The translations under genes were made by a program, and so were the position numbers. Source: Rugamonas sp. A1-17 (GTDB lineage Bacteria; Pseudomonadota; Gammaproteobacteria; Burkholderiales; Burkholderiaceae_D). Taken from it: a DNA stretch of 64,000 nt. Shown piece after piece: positions 54,006 through 62,041 of this stretch. Under the pieces are notes generated by a model, which made no database searches, had not been told where the DNA came from, and saw only the letters and a list, made by a program, of their open reading frames with translations. The number at the start of each line of letters is the position of its first letter. The stretch's first letter is position 1. The stretch covers positions 124,001 through 188,000 of the forward strand of contig JAJLPB010000012.1 of NCBI GenBank assembly GCA_025548565.1. The letters run 5' to 3'.

Positions 54006-55052
54006 CTAAAGAGCGGAGATTCCTACAGCTAGCGTCGCACGTCCGCGACGGAGAATATTGACCGCAGCATTGAGATCACGATCGTGCACAGCACCGCAAT
54101 CGCTACAGCACCACTCTCTTACTCCAAGGTCTGCGATACCTCTCGGCCTCGTATCGGGCAAAGCGCCGCAATGCGAGCAGACCTGGGTGGTGAAACGTTC
54201 GTCGACTTCCTCGAACCAGGCGCCATGCTTAACAGCCTTGTACGCCAGTTGTGTACGGAAGGACGACCAGCCGACATCGTAGACCGACTTCGCCATTCTG
54301 GTTTTGGCGAGGCCCTGCGCGTTGACGTTGCCGACCACTATGTAGTCGAAGGCGGCGATGATCGCGCTGGTACGGGTGTGCAGAAAATTGAGCCTGCGGT
54401 TGGCAATCTTGGCATGGATTGCCTTGATACGTCGCTTCTTGCGCGCGCGCTGGGCACCAGCCAGCGCCACCTCGGCTTCCCGGTAAAAGTGAGGCGCCTC
54501 GATGGCGCTGCCGTCGCTCAATGTCGCCAGCATCTTCAGACCCAGATCGATGCCGACCCCGCGCACGGGGGCACGGACCGGTGCCGGTGCCACCTCGACG
54601 ACAATGTTAAGAAACCAGTTGCCGCGCCGATCGCGCGAAAAGTTGGTGCCGTCGAGGATTTTCCCTTCCGGCAGAGGGCGCGAGTAAAACACCCGGAACG
54701 TCCGACCGGCAAACCGGAAAGCGTTGCCTTCGCGCTTGAGGTCACGCCCCTTTAACGGCACCCAGCCCATCGCCTTGCGGCCGCGATAGCGCAAGTACGG
54801 CCGGTGCGTCATGGCGCGCGAGATGGCGTAGCGCTGGCAGATGTCGTTGATCGTGCCCGAATGCAGACCAAGCTCCTTGGAGCATCCGGTGGTCAGCTTG
54901 ATCAGGTCGAATCCCGTGTGCCAGCGCCGGCCGAAGCGCAACGCATCCTTTTGCCGGTCGTTGCAGTAGTTCCAGACGAAATTGACCATCCATGCTTGCT
55001 GGTTCAGCAGGCCGGTCAGAGATTTGACGCGATATCGGTAAACCAGTTTCAT
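54006..55052 (-). CDS. tnpB: TnpB family RNA-guided nuclease homologue with altered RuvC-II motif
   Basis: A 348-residue OrfB/TnpB protein. The RuvC-I aspartate is Asp169 (GVGIDLGLKML), the zinc finger uses Cys292/295 and Cys316/319, and the RuvC-III DRDLNAA lies at 324-330. The RuvC-II strand reads YIVVGNVNAQGL, with Gly241-Asn242 where Glu-Asp is usual. A nearby VDERFTTQ (Glu285) might supply the missing acid; some TnpB clades are thought to have moved this residue. The end VGISAL and stop lie in the right-end hairpin. It may be active, or a nuclease-dead derivative. Confidence 0.9.
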   Translation of the reverse strand: MKLVYRYRVKSLTGLLNQQAWMVNFVWNYCNDRQKDALRFGRRWHTGFDLIKLTTGCSKELGLHSGTINDICQRYAISRAMTHRPYLRYRGRKAMGWVPLKGRDLKREGNAFRFAGRTFRVFYSRPLPEGKILDGTNFSRDRRGNWFLNIVVEVAPAPVRAPVRGVGIDLGLKMLATLSDGSAIEAPHFYREAEVALAGAQRARKKRRIKAIHAKIANRRLNFLHTRTSAIIAAFDYIVVGNVNAQGLAKTRMAKSVYDVGWSSFRTQLAYKAVKHGAWFEEVDERFTTQVCSHCGALPDTRPRGIADLGVREWCCSDCGAVHDRDLNAAVNILRRGRATLAVGISAL

Positions 55053-55087
55053 ATTTGTTTGACCACTACCGAACGCTTGAGTTCCAT
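55049..55087 (-). CDS. Short upstream frame coupled to tnpB
   Basis: An ATG at 55087, after GGGGGAAGAAAAT, opens a 12-codon frame (MELKRSVVVKQI) whose TGA overlaps the tnpB ATG as ATGA. tnpB itself has no ribosome binding site, so its translation may depend on this frame. Confidence 0.35.
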   Translation of the reverse strand: MELKRSVVVKQI

Positions 55088-55426
55088 ATTTTCTTCCCCC
55101 GCATCGACTCCCATTAACGAGCCCGCCTACGGTGCGTTGGAGCCTCCCTCGAACCTAAGCCGACTCACTTGAGTACATGGATGGGATAGTCAACGAAAGA
55201 GATTTCGATCTTGACCCAGCGATCGGTCTACATGCGGTAGCGGAAAGCATTCATGCAATACGCGATGAACTCTAACCGCATAGTTGAGTAATCGCACCTT
55301 CTTTCAGCTTTAGCGGCTTACTAGAATTTATGGCAATTTTGTTGCTATTTGTTGTGAAGAGATATGTACCATTGTTTTTTCAATGTGAGATTATCGCGGC
55401 GTGACAAGTAAATTATCTAAAAAGCC
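55088..55426. other. Gap between tnpB and the TonB-like gene
   Basis: About 340 bp without a supported gene. The part next to tnpB should hold the element's left end. At 55190-55290 the minus strand reads as fairly continuous coding text with one stop, possibly a gene remnant. From 55290 on the DNA is AT-rich and likely contains the promoter of the downstream gene. Confidence 0.45.
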
Positions 55427-56065
55427 ATGAGCGCGACCCTGTCCTCATTCCAGCCCGCCCCGATGCGGCGGCCGGGGATAGCCGCGGGCATCGCCGTTTC
55501 GCTGGTACTGCATGCGGCGCTGATCTTCGGCTACCGGCTGGCGGCGCCCACCGCGCCCAAGCAGCCACAGCCTGCCAAGGCCATGACCGTGTGGCTGCGG
55601 CCGGCCGAGCCGCCCAAGCCCATCGTCGCCAAGGTGGAGCCGCCGCCGAAGCCGGAGCCGGCACAGCCGCGCAAGCGCGAACGGCCACAGTTGGCAGAGC
55701 GCGCCAGAACGCCGGCCAAGGCGGAGGTGGAGGTGCCCGCACCGGTCACGGCGCAGGCGATCACGCTGCCGGCGCCGGCCAGCACCGCGCCCGATCCGCT
55801 GCATCCGGAACTGCAACCGAAAAAATTCGACATGAACGCGGCGCTGAAAACCGCCCGCAAGGAAGCCAACGCCAAGGATCCGGCGCGCGCCGGGCTGCCG
55901 GTGGCGCAACTGGATGATCATCCGCTGTATCCCGAGCAACGCGAAACCAAGCTGGGACGCGACATCCAGGGCGCCACCCGGCCCGACTGCCGGAAGGGCG
56001 GCGGCGGCCTGCTGGCGCCGCTCATCTGGATGCTGGACAAGAAGGACAGCGGCTGCAAGTTCTGA
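55427..56065 (+). CDS. TonB-like inner-membrane anchored protein lacking the usual C-terminal domain
   Basis: A 212-residue protein with a cytoplasmic N terminus, one membrane segment (about 19-40, IAAGIAVSLVLHAALIFGY; the SxxxH pattern is that of TonB) and a periplasmic Pro/Lys/Glu-rich stretch (PPPKPEPAQPRKRER). The end (FDMNAALKTARKEA onward) does not resemble the TonB C-terminal fold and finishes with a pair of cysteines (DCRK, GCKF). It may be a TonB-like spanning protein with a different task. It is convergent with rsmI, whose stop abuts its own. Confidence 0.6.
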   Translation: MSATLSSFQPAPMRRPGIAAGIAVSLVLHAALIFGYRLAAPTAPKQPQPAKAMTVWLRPAEPPKPIVAKVEPPPKPEPAQPRKRERPQLAERARTPAKAEVEVPAPVTAQAITLPAPASTAPDPLHPELQPKKFDMNAALKTARKEANAKDPARAGLPVAQLDDHPLYPEQRETKLGRDIQGATRPDCRKGGGGLLAPLIWMLDKKDSGCKF

Positions 56066-56974
56066 TCAGTCGCCGCCCTTGAGCTGCAGCGCGCGGTCGT
56101 ACAGCGCGTTCTTCTTGCGGCCGGTGATCTGCGCCGCCAGGTTGGCCGCCTGCTTGACCGAGCACTCGGTCAGCAGGATCTTCAGGATGCGCTCGGCCTC
56201 CACGTCCTGCTCGTCCTCGGCGGGGGGCGCGCCGGCCAGCAGCACGACGAACTCGCCTTTCTCGCGATGCGGGTCGGCCTTGATCCAGGCCTCCGCCTCG
56301 GACAGCGGGCAGCGGTGGATTTCCTCGAACATCTTGGTCAGCTCGCGCGCGAACACCACCTGGCGTTCCGGCTCGAACACCGCCGCCAGCGCCGTGGCGC
56401 AATCGAGGATGCGGTGCGGCGCCTCGTAGAACACCATCGTGGCCGTCACCGCGCGCAGCGTGGCGAGAAAGTTCTCGCGCTGCTTGGCCTTGGCCGGCAG
56501 GAAGCCGACAAAATAAAACTGATCGTTGACCAACCCGCTGGCCGACAAGGCCGTCACCGCCGCCGACGCCCCCGGCAACGGCAGCACGCGCAGGCCGGCC
56601 GCCCGCACCGCGTCGACGATGCGCGCGCCCGGATCGGACACCGCCGGCGTGCCGGCGTCCGACACCAGCGCGATGCGCTCGCCGGCCTGCAGGCGGGCGA
56701 TCAGCGTGTCCGCCACCTCGCGCTCGTTGTGCTGGTGGGCCGCGATCAGCGGCTTGTGCAGGCCGAAGCGGGTCATCAGCTGGGCGGTGTTGCGGGTGTC
56801 CTCGCAGGCCACGGCATTGACCAGGCTCAAAACGTGCAGCGCCCGCAGGCTGATATCCGTCACATTGCCGATCGGGGTCGCCACAACGTACAAGGTTGCG
56901 CTAGGATAGGTCTGGTGCGCCGTTTCGCCCATCACGGGCAGGGTGGCGATGGAGCTGGATTCTTGTGCGGTCAT
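56066..56974 (-). CDS. rsmI: 16S rRNA (cytidine1402-2'-O)-methyltransferase
   Basis: A 302-residue tetrapyrrole-methylase-fold enzyme: LYVVATPIGNVTDISLRALH, ACEDTRNTAQLMTRFGL, LVSDAGTPAVSDPGARIV and the FVGFLPAKAKQR segment. It methylates C1402 of 16S rRNA with SAM. It is divergent from lpoA, as in E. coli (yraL-lpoA). Confidence 0.96.
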   Translation of the reverse strand: MTAQESSSIATLPVMGETAHQTYPSATLYVVATPIGNVTDISLRALHVLSLVNAVACEDTRNTAQLMTRFGLHKPLIAAHQHNEREVADTLIARLQAGERIALVSDAGTPAVSDPGARIVDAVRAAGLRVLPLPGASAAVTALSASGLVNDQFYFVGFLPAKAKQRENFLATLRAVTATMVFYEAPHRILDCATALAAVFEPERQVVFARELTKMFEEIHRCPLSEAEAWIKADPHREKGEFVVLLAGAPPAEDEQDVEAERILKILLTECSVKQAANLAAQITGRKKNALYDRALQLKGGD

Positions 56975-56986
56975 TGTGGGGGTAGG

Positions 56987-58399
56987 ATGAATAGTGTGAA
57001 GTTGTCGCTGCTGTGTGCGGCCGCGGCGCTGGTGAGCGCCTGCAGCACGCCGTTCTGCGATGCGCCCGGAGGATTGTGCGCGCCCGGCTCGTCAAATACA
57101 AGTGTCGCGCCCGCCGCGCTGCCGCCGGCGCCCGTGCCGCTACCCAAACCGCCGCCTGAGCCGACGCCGCCGCCCGCCGAGACCTTCGCCGTCACGCTGC
57201 CGGGCATGGCCCCCGCCGCGCCGCCGCGTGCCGGCGCCGGCCTGACCGTCACCCCCGACCAGGGTCCGGTGCGCATGGCCGAGGCTCCCACAGCCGGGTC
57301 CGCCGCGCCGATCCGCATGGCGCTGCTGCTGCCGCTGCGTTCCGAAACGCTGGGCCTGGCCGCCTCGTCGGTGCGGGCCGGCTTCCTGGCGGCGTGGGAG
57401 CGCGACCGCGACAACATCACCGTGGACGTGATCGAAACCGGCGACGTGGCGCAGGACGTGCTGGCCAGCTACGCCCGCGCCCAGCAGCAGGACGACATCA
57501 TCGTCGGCCCGCTGGCGCGCTCGGCCGTGGCGGCCATCGCCGCCAATCCACTGGTGCAAAAACCGACCATCGCGCTGAACTACCCGGACGGCCACGGCAT
57601 GCCGGGCGCGGCGCCGCTGCCGCCGCAGATGCTGGCCATGGGCCTGTCGATCGAGGAGGAGGCGCGCCAGGCCGCGCAGTGGGCCGCCGCCGACCAACCC
57701 GGCAGCACTGCCCTGATTTTAAGCACCAGCACGCCCTGGCAGCGGCGCGTGGCGGCCGCCTTCGCCGCGCAATGGGAGCGCCACGGCCTGCCCTCCAAAA
57801 CGGTCGAGCTGAGCGCGCCGGACGGCTACCTCAGCGATCCGGAACTGGTGCAACTGCGCGCTCGCCTGCGCGACGACCCGCCCGGCCTGCTGTTCTCGGC
57901 CATGAGCGCCGACCAGACCCGGCAGCTGCGCGGCGCCCTCAGCGACGGCGTCAGCACCGAGCCGACCAATCCCATCTTCAGCACCGCCGACGCGCTGCCG
58001 CCGCCGCCCGTTGCCGCGCCGGCGCCGTCGCTGCGCGGCCTGCCGATCTACGGCACCTCGGCGCTGAACCCCGGCAGCGGCAGCAACAGCCCGACCCAGG
58101 AACTGGACGGCGTGCACCTGCTGGACCTGCCGTGGCAGCTGCAGCGCGACCATCCGGCGGTGATGGTCTACCCGCATCCGCTGCAATCGAACAGCGCCGA
58201 CATCGAGCGCCTGTACGCGCTGGGCATCGACGCCTACCGCGTGGCGCGCGAGATCGGCCGTCATCCGGTGGGGCGCTTCCAGCTGGACGGCGTGACCGGC
58301 CGGCTGAGCGTGGACTTCGGCGAGGGCGCGGCCAGCTTCGAGCGCACCGAACAACCGGCCGTGTACCAGAACGGCGTGGCGCGGCCGGTCACGCCGTGA
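56987..58399 (+). CDS. lpoA: Penicillin-binding protein activator LpoA-like lipoprotein
   Basis: A 470-residue outer-membrane lipoprotein (lipobox VSACS) with a Pro-rich linker (about 40-100) and a periplasmic-binding-protein-like domain (IRMALLLPLRSETLGLAASSV, DDIIVGPLARSAVAAIA, RLYALGIDAYRVAREIG). In E. coli LpoA activates PBP1A. This form lacks most of the N-terminal TPR domain of the 678-residue enterobacterial protein. GTAGG precedes the ATG. Confidence 0.88.
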   Translation: MNSVKLSLLCAAAALVSACSTPFCDAPGGLCAPGSSNTSVAPAALPPAPVPLPKPPPEPTPPPAETFAVTLPGMAPAAPPRAGAGLTVTPDQGPVRMAEAPTAGSAAPIRMALLLPLRSETLGLAASSVRAGFLAAWERDRDNITVDVIETGDVAQDVLASYARAQQQDDIIVGPLARSAVAAIAANPLVQKPTIALNYPDGHGMPGAAPLPPQMLAMGLSIEEEARQAAQWAAADQPGSTALILSTSTPWQRRVAAAFAAQWERHGLPSKTVELSAPDGYLSDPELVQLRARLRDDPPGLLFSAMSADQTRQLRGALSDGVSTEPTNPIFSTADALPPPPVAAPAPSLRGLPIYGTSALNPGSGSNSPTQELDGVHLLDLPWQLQRDHPAVMVYPHPLQSNSADIERLYALGIDAYRVAREIGRHPVGRFQLDGVTGRLSVDFGEGAASFERTEQPAVYQNGVARPVTP

Positions 58400-58406
58400 G
58401 GCCGCC

Positions 58407-58757
58407 ATGCCGCGCACCGAACAGCAGCGCCTGGGCCGGCTCGGCGAAGACCGGGCGCTGGCCCACCTGAGCGCGGCCGGGCTGGTGCTGGTCGAGCGCA
58501 ACTTCCTGTGCAAGGCCGGCGAGATCGACCTGATCATGCGGCACGGCGCCCACCTGGTGTTTGTCGAGGTGCGGCGGCGGGCGGGCAGCCGCTACGGCGG
58601 AGCGGCCGCCAGCGTCACGCCGGCCAAGCAGCGGCGGCTGATCCACGCGGCCCAGTTCTACCTGCAGCGCTACCGCCATTTGCCGCCGTGCCGCTTCGAC
58701 CTGGTCGCCATCGACGGCGAAAAGTTGTCATGGATGCAAAACACGCTGGAAATGTAA
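58407..58757 (+). CDS. YraN family protein (UPF0102)
   Basis: A 116-residue protein of the YraN family, with a restriction-endonuclease-like core: GRLGEDRALAHLSAAGL, EIDLIMRHGAHLVFVEVRRR and FDLVAIDG. The role is not established; DNA processing has been proposed from the fold. It follows lpoA by 7 bp. Confidence 0.93.
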   Translation: MPRTEQQRLGRLGEDRALAHLSAAGLVLVERNFLCKAGEIDLIMRHGAHLVFVEVRRRAGSRYGGAAASVTPAKQRRLIHAAQFYLQRYRHLPPCRFDLVAIDGEKLSWMQNTLEM

Positions 58758-58814
58758 GCATTTTTAACAGCGCTTGTCCGGCTCGTTGTGCGGCTGCACT
58801 ATAATCAGCACACT

Positions 58815-59411
58815 ATGAATAATCAACGCATACTCTCGCACTTCCACGAAAGTGCCGAACTCAAAATCCAGTCCGCCACCGTCCTCGCTCCGCACATCGC
58901 GCAAGCGATCGAGCTGATGTTCTCGGCGTTGTCCAACGGCAACAAGATTCTGGTGTGCGGCAACGGCGGTTCGGCCGCCGACGCCCAGCACTTCGCGGCC
59001 GAGCTGGTGGGGCGCTTCGAGCGCGAACGCTTCCCGCTGCCGGCCATGGCGCTGACCACCGACACGTCGATCCTGACGGCGGTGGCCAACGACTACAGCT
59101 ACCGCGAGATCTTCTCCAAGCAGGTGCAGGCGTTCGGCCAGGCCGGCGACATCCTGCTGGCGTTCTCGACCTCGGGCAACTCGGCCAATGTGATGGCCGC
59201 GATCGAGGCGGCGCTGGAGCGCGAAATGCGCGTGGTGGCGATGACCGGCAAGGGCGGCGGCGCCATCGGCAAGATGCTGACCGACGCCGACGTCCACATC
59301 TGCGTGCCGGCCGACCGCACCGCCCGCATCCAGGAAGTCCATCTGGTGACCATACATTGCATTTGCGACGGCATCGACGTCGCGCTATTCGGAGGAGATG
59401 TGAATGACTAA
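58815..59411 (+). CDS. diaA: SIS-domain protein DiaA (GmhA-related)
   Basis: A 198-residue SIS-domain protein: NGNKILVCGNGGSAADAQHF, LTTDTSILTAVANDYSY and ILLAFSTSGNSANVMAAI. The sequence alone fits either phosphoheptose isomerase or the DnaA-binding initiator DiaA; the order rsmI/lpoA/yraN/this/dolP equals that of E. coli, so DiaA is preferred. The ATG at 58815 is chosen over an upstream start. Confidence 0.88.
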   Translation: MNNQRILSHFHESAELKIQSATVLAPHIAQAIELMFSALSNGNKILVCGNGGSAADAQHFAAELVGRFERERFPLPAMALTTDTSILTAVANDYSYREIFSKQVQAFGQAGDILLAFSTSGNSANVMAAIEAALEREMRVVAMTGKGGGAIGKMLTDADVHICVPADRTARIQEVHLVTIHCICDGIDVALFGGDVND

Positions 59412-60054
59412 TCCCGGCGTAATCTGGAAAAAAGTACAGCGGCCGTTGGCCATGAGCGTGCTGTGTGGCGCCATGCTGGCCTCGCTGTCGGGCTGTGTCG
59501 CGCTGGTCGCGGGCGGCGCCATTTCCGGGACGCTGGCCGCAACCGACCGCCGCACCCTGGGTGCGCAGACGGAAGACCGGGCGATCGAAGTCAAGGGCGG
59601 CATCAAGCTCAACAACGTCGTCGGCGATGCGGGTCACATCAACATTAACAGTTTCAACCGCCGGGCGCTGCTGACCGGCGAGGTGCGCGACGAGGCCATG
59701 AAGGCCGCCGCCGAGCGCGAGCTGCGCGGCATCGAAGGCGTGGTCTCGGTAATCAACGAGCTGGAGATCGCCGGGCCGTCGAGCTACACCTCGCGCTCCA
59801 ACGACGCGCTGATCACCACCAAGGTCAAGGCCAGCCTGGTCGACAAGAAGGATATCTCGGCCAACTCCTACCAGGTGGTGACCGAGCGCGGCGTGGTCTA
59901 CCTGCAGGGCCGCGTGACCCAGCGCGAAGGCCAGATCGGCGCCGACGTGGCGCGCGGCGTGAGCGGCGTGTACAAGGTGGTCAAGGTGTTCGAGTACATC
60001 ACCGAAGACGAGTGGCAGAGCCTGCAGCCAGCCAAGCCGGCCGGCAACTCGTAA
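59404..60054 (+). CDS. dolP: Dual-BON-domain lipoprotein DolP
   Basis: A 216-residue outer-membrane lipoprotein (lipobox LSGC) with two BON domains, about residues 70-125 (FNRRALLTGEVRDEAM) and 135-200 (LITTKVKASLVDKKDI). DolP binds anionic phospholipid and supports envelope integrity and the BAM complex. It overlaps diaA by 8 bp. Confidence 0.94.
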   Translation: MTNPGVIWKKVQRPLAMSVLCGAMLASLSGCVALVAGGAISGTLAATDRRTLGAQTEDRAIEVKGGIKLNNVVGDAGHININSFNRRALLTGEVRDEAMKAAAERELRGIEGVVSVINELEIAGPSSYTSRSNDALITTKVKASLVDKKDISANSYQVVTERGVVYLQGRVTQREGQIGADVARGVSGVYKVVKVFEYITEDEWQSLQPAKPAGNS

Positions 60055-60104
60055 TCCGGATGGGGTCTATAATGGCCCCATCGCCTTTTTAGTCCGAGCC
60101 CATC

Positions 60105-60623
60105 ATGCAACAGACGAAATCTTCCCCCGGCTGGATCAAGCCGGTGCTGGCCGCCGTGGTCATCGCCGCGGCCGGCTTTGGCGGCTACCTGTCGCTGAAC
60201 AAGCACCAGGCCGCCCCCGAGGTCACCTTCCTGAGCATCAAGGGCGACAAGATTTCGCCGGAGAGCCTGCGCGGCAAGGTGGTGATGGTCAATTTCTGGG
60301 CCACCTCGTGCACCACCTGCGTGGGCGAGATGCCGAAGATGGTCGACACCTACAACAAGTTCAAGGGGCAGGGGCTGGAGTTCGTGGCCGTGGCGATGAG
60401 CTACGACCCGCCCAACTACGTGCTGAACTACGCCGAGACGCGCCAGCTGCCGTTCAAGGTCGCGCTCGACACGGACGGCTCGGCAGCCAAGGCCTACGGC
60501 AACGTGGCCATGACGCCGACCACCTTCGTCATCGGCAAGGATGGCAAGATCCTCAAGCGCTACCTGGGCGAGCCGGACTTCCCGGCGCTGCACAAGCTGC
60601 TGGAAGAATCGCTGCACGGCTGA
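60105..60623 (+). CDS. TlpA-like thiol-disulfide oxidoreductase
   Basis: A 172-residue protein with an N-terminal membrane anchor (about 11-29) and a thioredoxin fold with the active site SCTTCVGEMP at about 68 and the cis-Pro MTPTTFVIGKDG. It would act in the periplasm on thiols, for instance in cytochrome c or other protein maturation. It ends shortly before a palindromic repeat. Confidence 0.9.
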   Translation: MQQTKSSPGWIKPVLAAVVIAAAGFGGYLSLNKHQAAPEVTFLSIKGDKISPESLRGKVVMVNFWATSCTTCVGEMPKMVDTYNKFKGQGLEFVAVAMSYDPPNYVLNYAETRQLPFKVALDTDGSAAKAYGNVAMTPTTFVIGKDGKILKRYLGEPDFPALHKLLEESLHG

Positions 60624-60625
60624 CC

Positions 60626-60732
60626 CGTCATTCCCCCCACTGGGGGAAATGACTTCCCGCGCAGGCGGAATCCATGCTGAGCAACTTCGGCGGCGGCCTA
60701 TGGGTTCCCGCCTGCGCGGGAACGACATGCCG
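60626..60732. repeat. Dispersed GC-rich palindromic repeat, copy 4
   Basis: Composite copy: TTCCCCCCACTGGGGGAA, TTCCCGCGCAGGCGGAATCC and GTTCCCGCCTGCGCGGGAAC, the last two opposed. A further partial unit continues into the last codons of the next gene (60733-60755). Confidence 0.83.
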
Positions 60733-62037
60733 TCAGAATCCCGCCTGCGCCGACAGGTACAGGCCGCGCTGCCGCTTCGGATTGAAGATGGTGATGTCGC
60801 CCAGCTCGGCATACGCGGCCGTTAGCGAGAAGTTTTTGCTCGGGAACCAGGCCACGAACACGTCGTAGTACGCCTTTTCGTTGTCGACGCCCAGGTTGTG
60901 CGGCTTGCGGCGGTATTCCGCGCCCAGCGCCAGCTTGCGATTGACCAGGTAGGCGGCCGAGAGCTCCGGCATCAGGCGCAGGCTGTCGCCCTGGTCGCCG
61001 CCGAAGCCCAACAAGCCCATCTGGTTGGCGCGGGTCGCGCGCAGCGTGCCGTTCAGTAGCAGGCTCTGCTCGAACAGGATCTTGGTGGCCGCCACGTAGT
61101 AGTCGTAGCCATGGTCGTCCTTGGCGCCCAGTTGCTTCACATTGCTCACGCCCAGCGCGCCCAGGCCGCCCACACCCCGGTTGCGCTTGTACAGCATGCC
61201 GATCGCCACCTGCGGCATCAGGCTGTCCTGCCCGTACACCGCGTCGCCCGCCACCCTCACTTTCACGCCGACGATGTCCTGCCGGATGTCGAGCAGGTTC
61301 AGCGGCGCCAGACTGCCCTGGAAGCGCTGCTTGGCCAGGGTCAGCTCCAGCCGGTCGGCGATGCCCACCGCGACGCCGTAGCTGTCGAGCTTGTAGTCCT
61401 GGGTGGCGAGGTGGGTGTAGTGCGCGTTGGCGCCCCAGCTGTCGCGCGTGCCGTAGCCGCCGATCAGCGCCCATGGTGTGATGCCGCCGCCGCCCGCGCC
61501 CTCGACCTGGCTGACGCCGCCGGTGGCGAGGAACTTGCCCATGTCCGGCCGGCCCTGCGCGGCCCGCTCGGTGACGATGTCGCGCCGCATCGGCGCCAGT
61601 TTCGCGATCAGCTTGTTGGCCACGCGGTTGGGCACTTGGTTGCGTTCCATCGCGATCTGCAAATCCTCGGTCAGCGCGTTGAACATGGCATCGGTGATCT
61701 TCAGGTCCTGATGCACGGTAGCCATGTCGCGCACGGTGCCGACGCCGTCCATGGTCCGGTCGCGGTGCTGGCCGGTGTAGCGGCACGGGCCGCCGGCGAA
61801 TTCGCAGAACTGCTCGCGCAGCCGCGCATTCAACTGCACCATGTCGAAGTCGTCGAAGGTCGCCTTGATGCGCGCGTCGGCCAGCACCAGCGGAATGAAG
61901 GTGTCGACGATGCGCTTGATGCCGTCCTTGCCGCCGAGGCCGGCGTAGGTGGCGTCGTCGGTGTAGGGCGTCTGCGCCGCCGCCAGCGACGCGGCCAGCA
62001 GCAGACCCAGCCCGGCTAATCTGGAAAGGGGCCGCAT
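60733..62037 (-). CDS. Exported fusion: truncated globin and DUF3034 outer-membrane barrel
   Basis: A 434-residue protein with a signal peptide (about 1-21). Residues about 30-150 resemble a group I truncated globin (YAGLGGKDGIKRIVDTFIP at the start; likely heme ligand His in ATVHQDLKITDAMFNAL). From about 165 it becomes a DUF3034-type barrel (GGITPWALIGGYGTRDSWG) and ends with a terminal Phe (LSAQAGF), the insertion signal. Separate globin and DUF3034 genes would be the simpler arrangement; I see no break here. Confidence 0.8.
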   Translation of the reverse strand: MRPLSRLAGLGLLLAASLAAAQTPYTDDATYAGLGGKDGIKRIVDTFIPLVLADARIKATFDDFDMVQLNARLREQFCEFAGGPCRYTGQHRDRTMDGVGTVRDMATVHQDLKITDAMFNALTEDLQIAMERNQVPNRVANKLIAKLAPMRRDIVTERAAQGRPDMGKFLATGGVSQVEGAGGGGITPWALIGGYGTRDSWGANAHYTHLATQDYKLDSYGVAVGIADRLELTLAKQRFQGSLAPLNLLDIRQDIVGVKVRVAGDAVYGQDSLMPQVAIGMLYKRNRGVGGLGALGVSNVKQLGAKDDHGYDYYVAATKILFEQSLLLNGTLRATRANQMGLLGFGGDQGDSLRLMPELSAAYLVNRKLALGAEYRRKPHNLGVDNEKAYYDVFVAWFPSKNFSLTAAYAELGDITIFNPKRQRGLYLSAQAGF

Positions 62038-62041
62038 GCCG

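Larger units (their letters stand above)
53989..55200 (-). mobile_element. tnpB-only IS605/IS1341-type insertion element
   Basis: The right end reads, on the minus strand, CCGCTCTTTAGGGCGGGG then AAGACGTCAA: the hairpin that overlaps the tnpB stop codon and the terminal TCAA common in this group. There is no tnpA and no terminal inverted repeats. The left end is not defined; 55200 is a guess based on where AT-rich host-like DNA begins. The right end lies 59 bp from tRNA-Pro. Confidence 0.65.

Noticed and set aside
53854..55200. Integrative element using tRNA-Pro as attachment site
   Set aside because: No integrase, no duplicated tRNA 3' end and the element lies on the 5' side of the tRNA; it is an IS605-group element instead.
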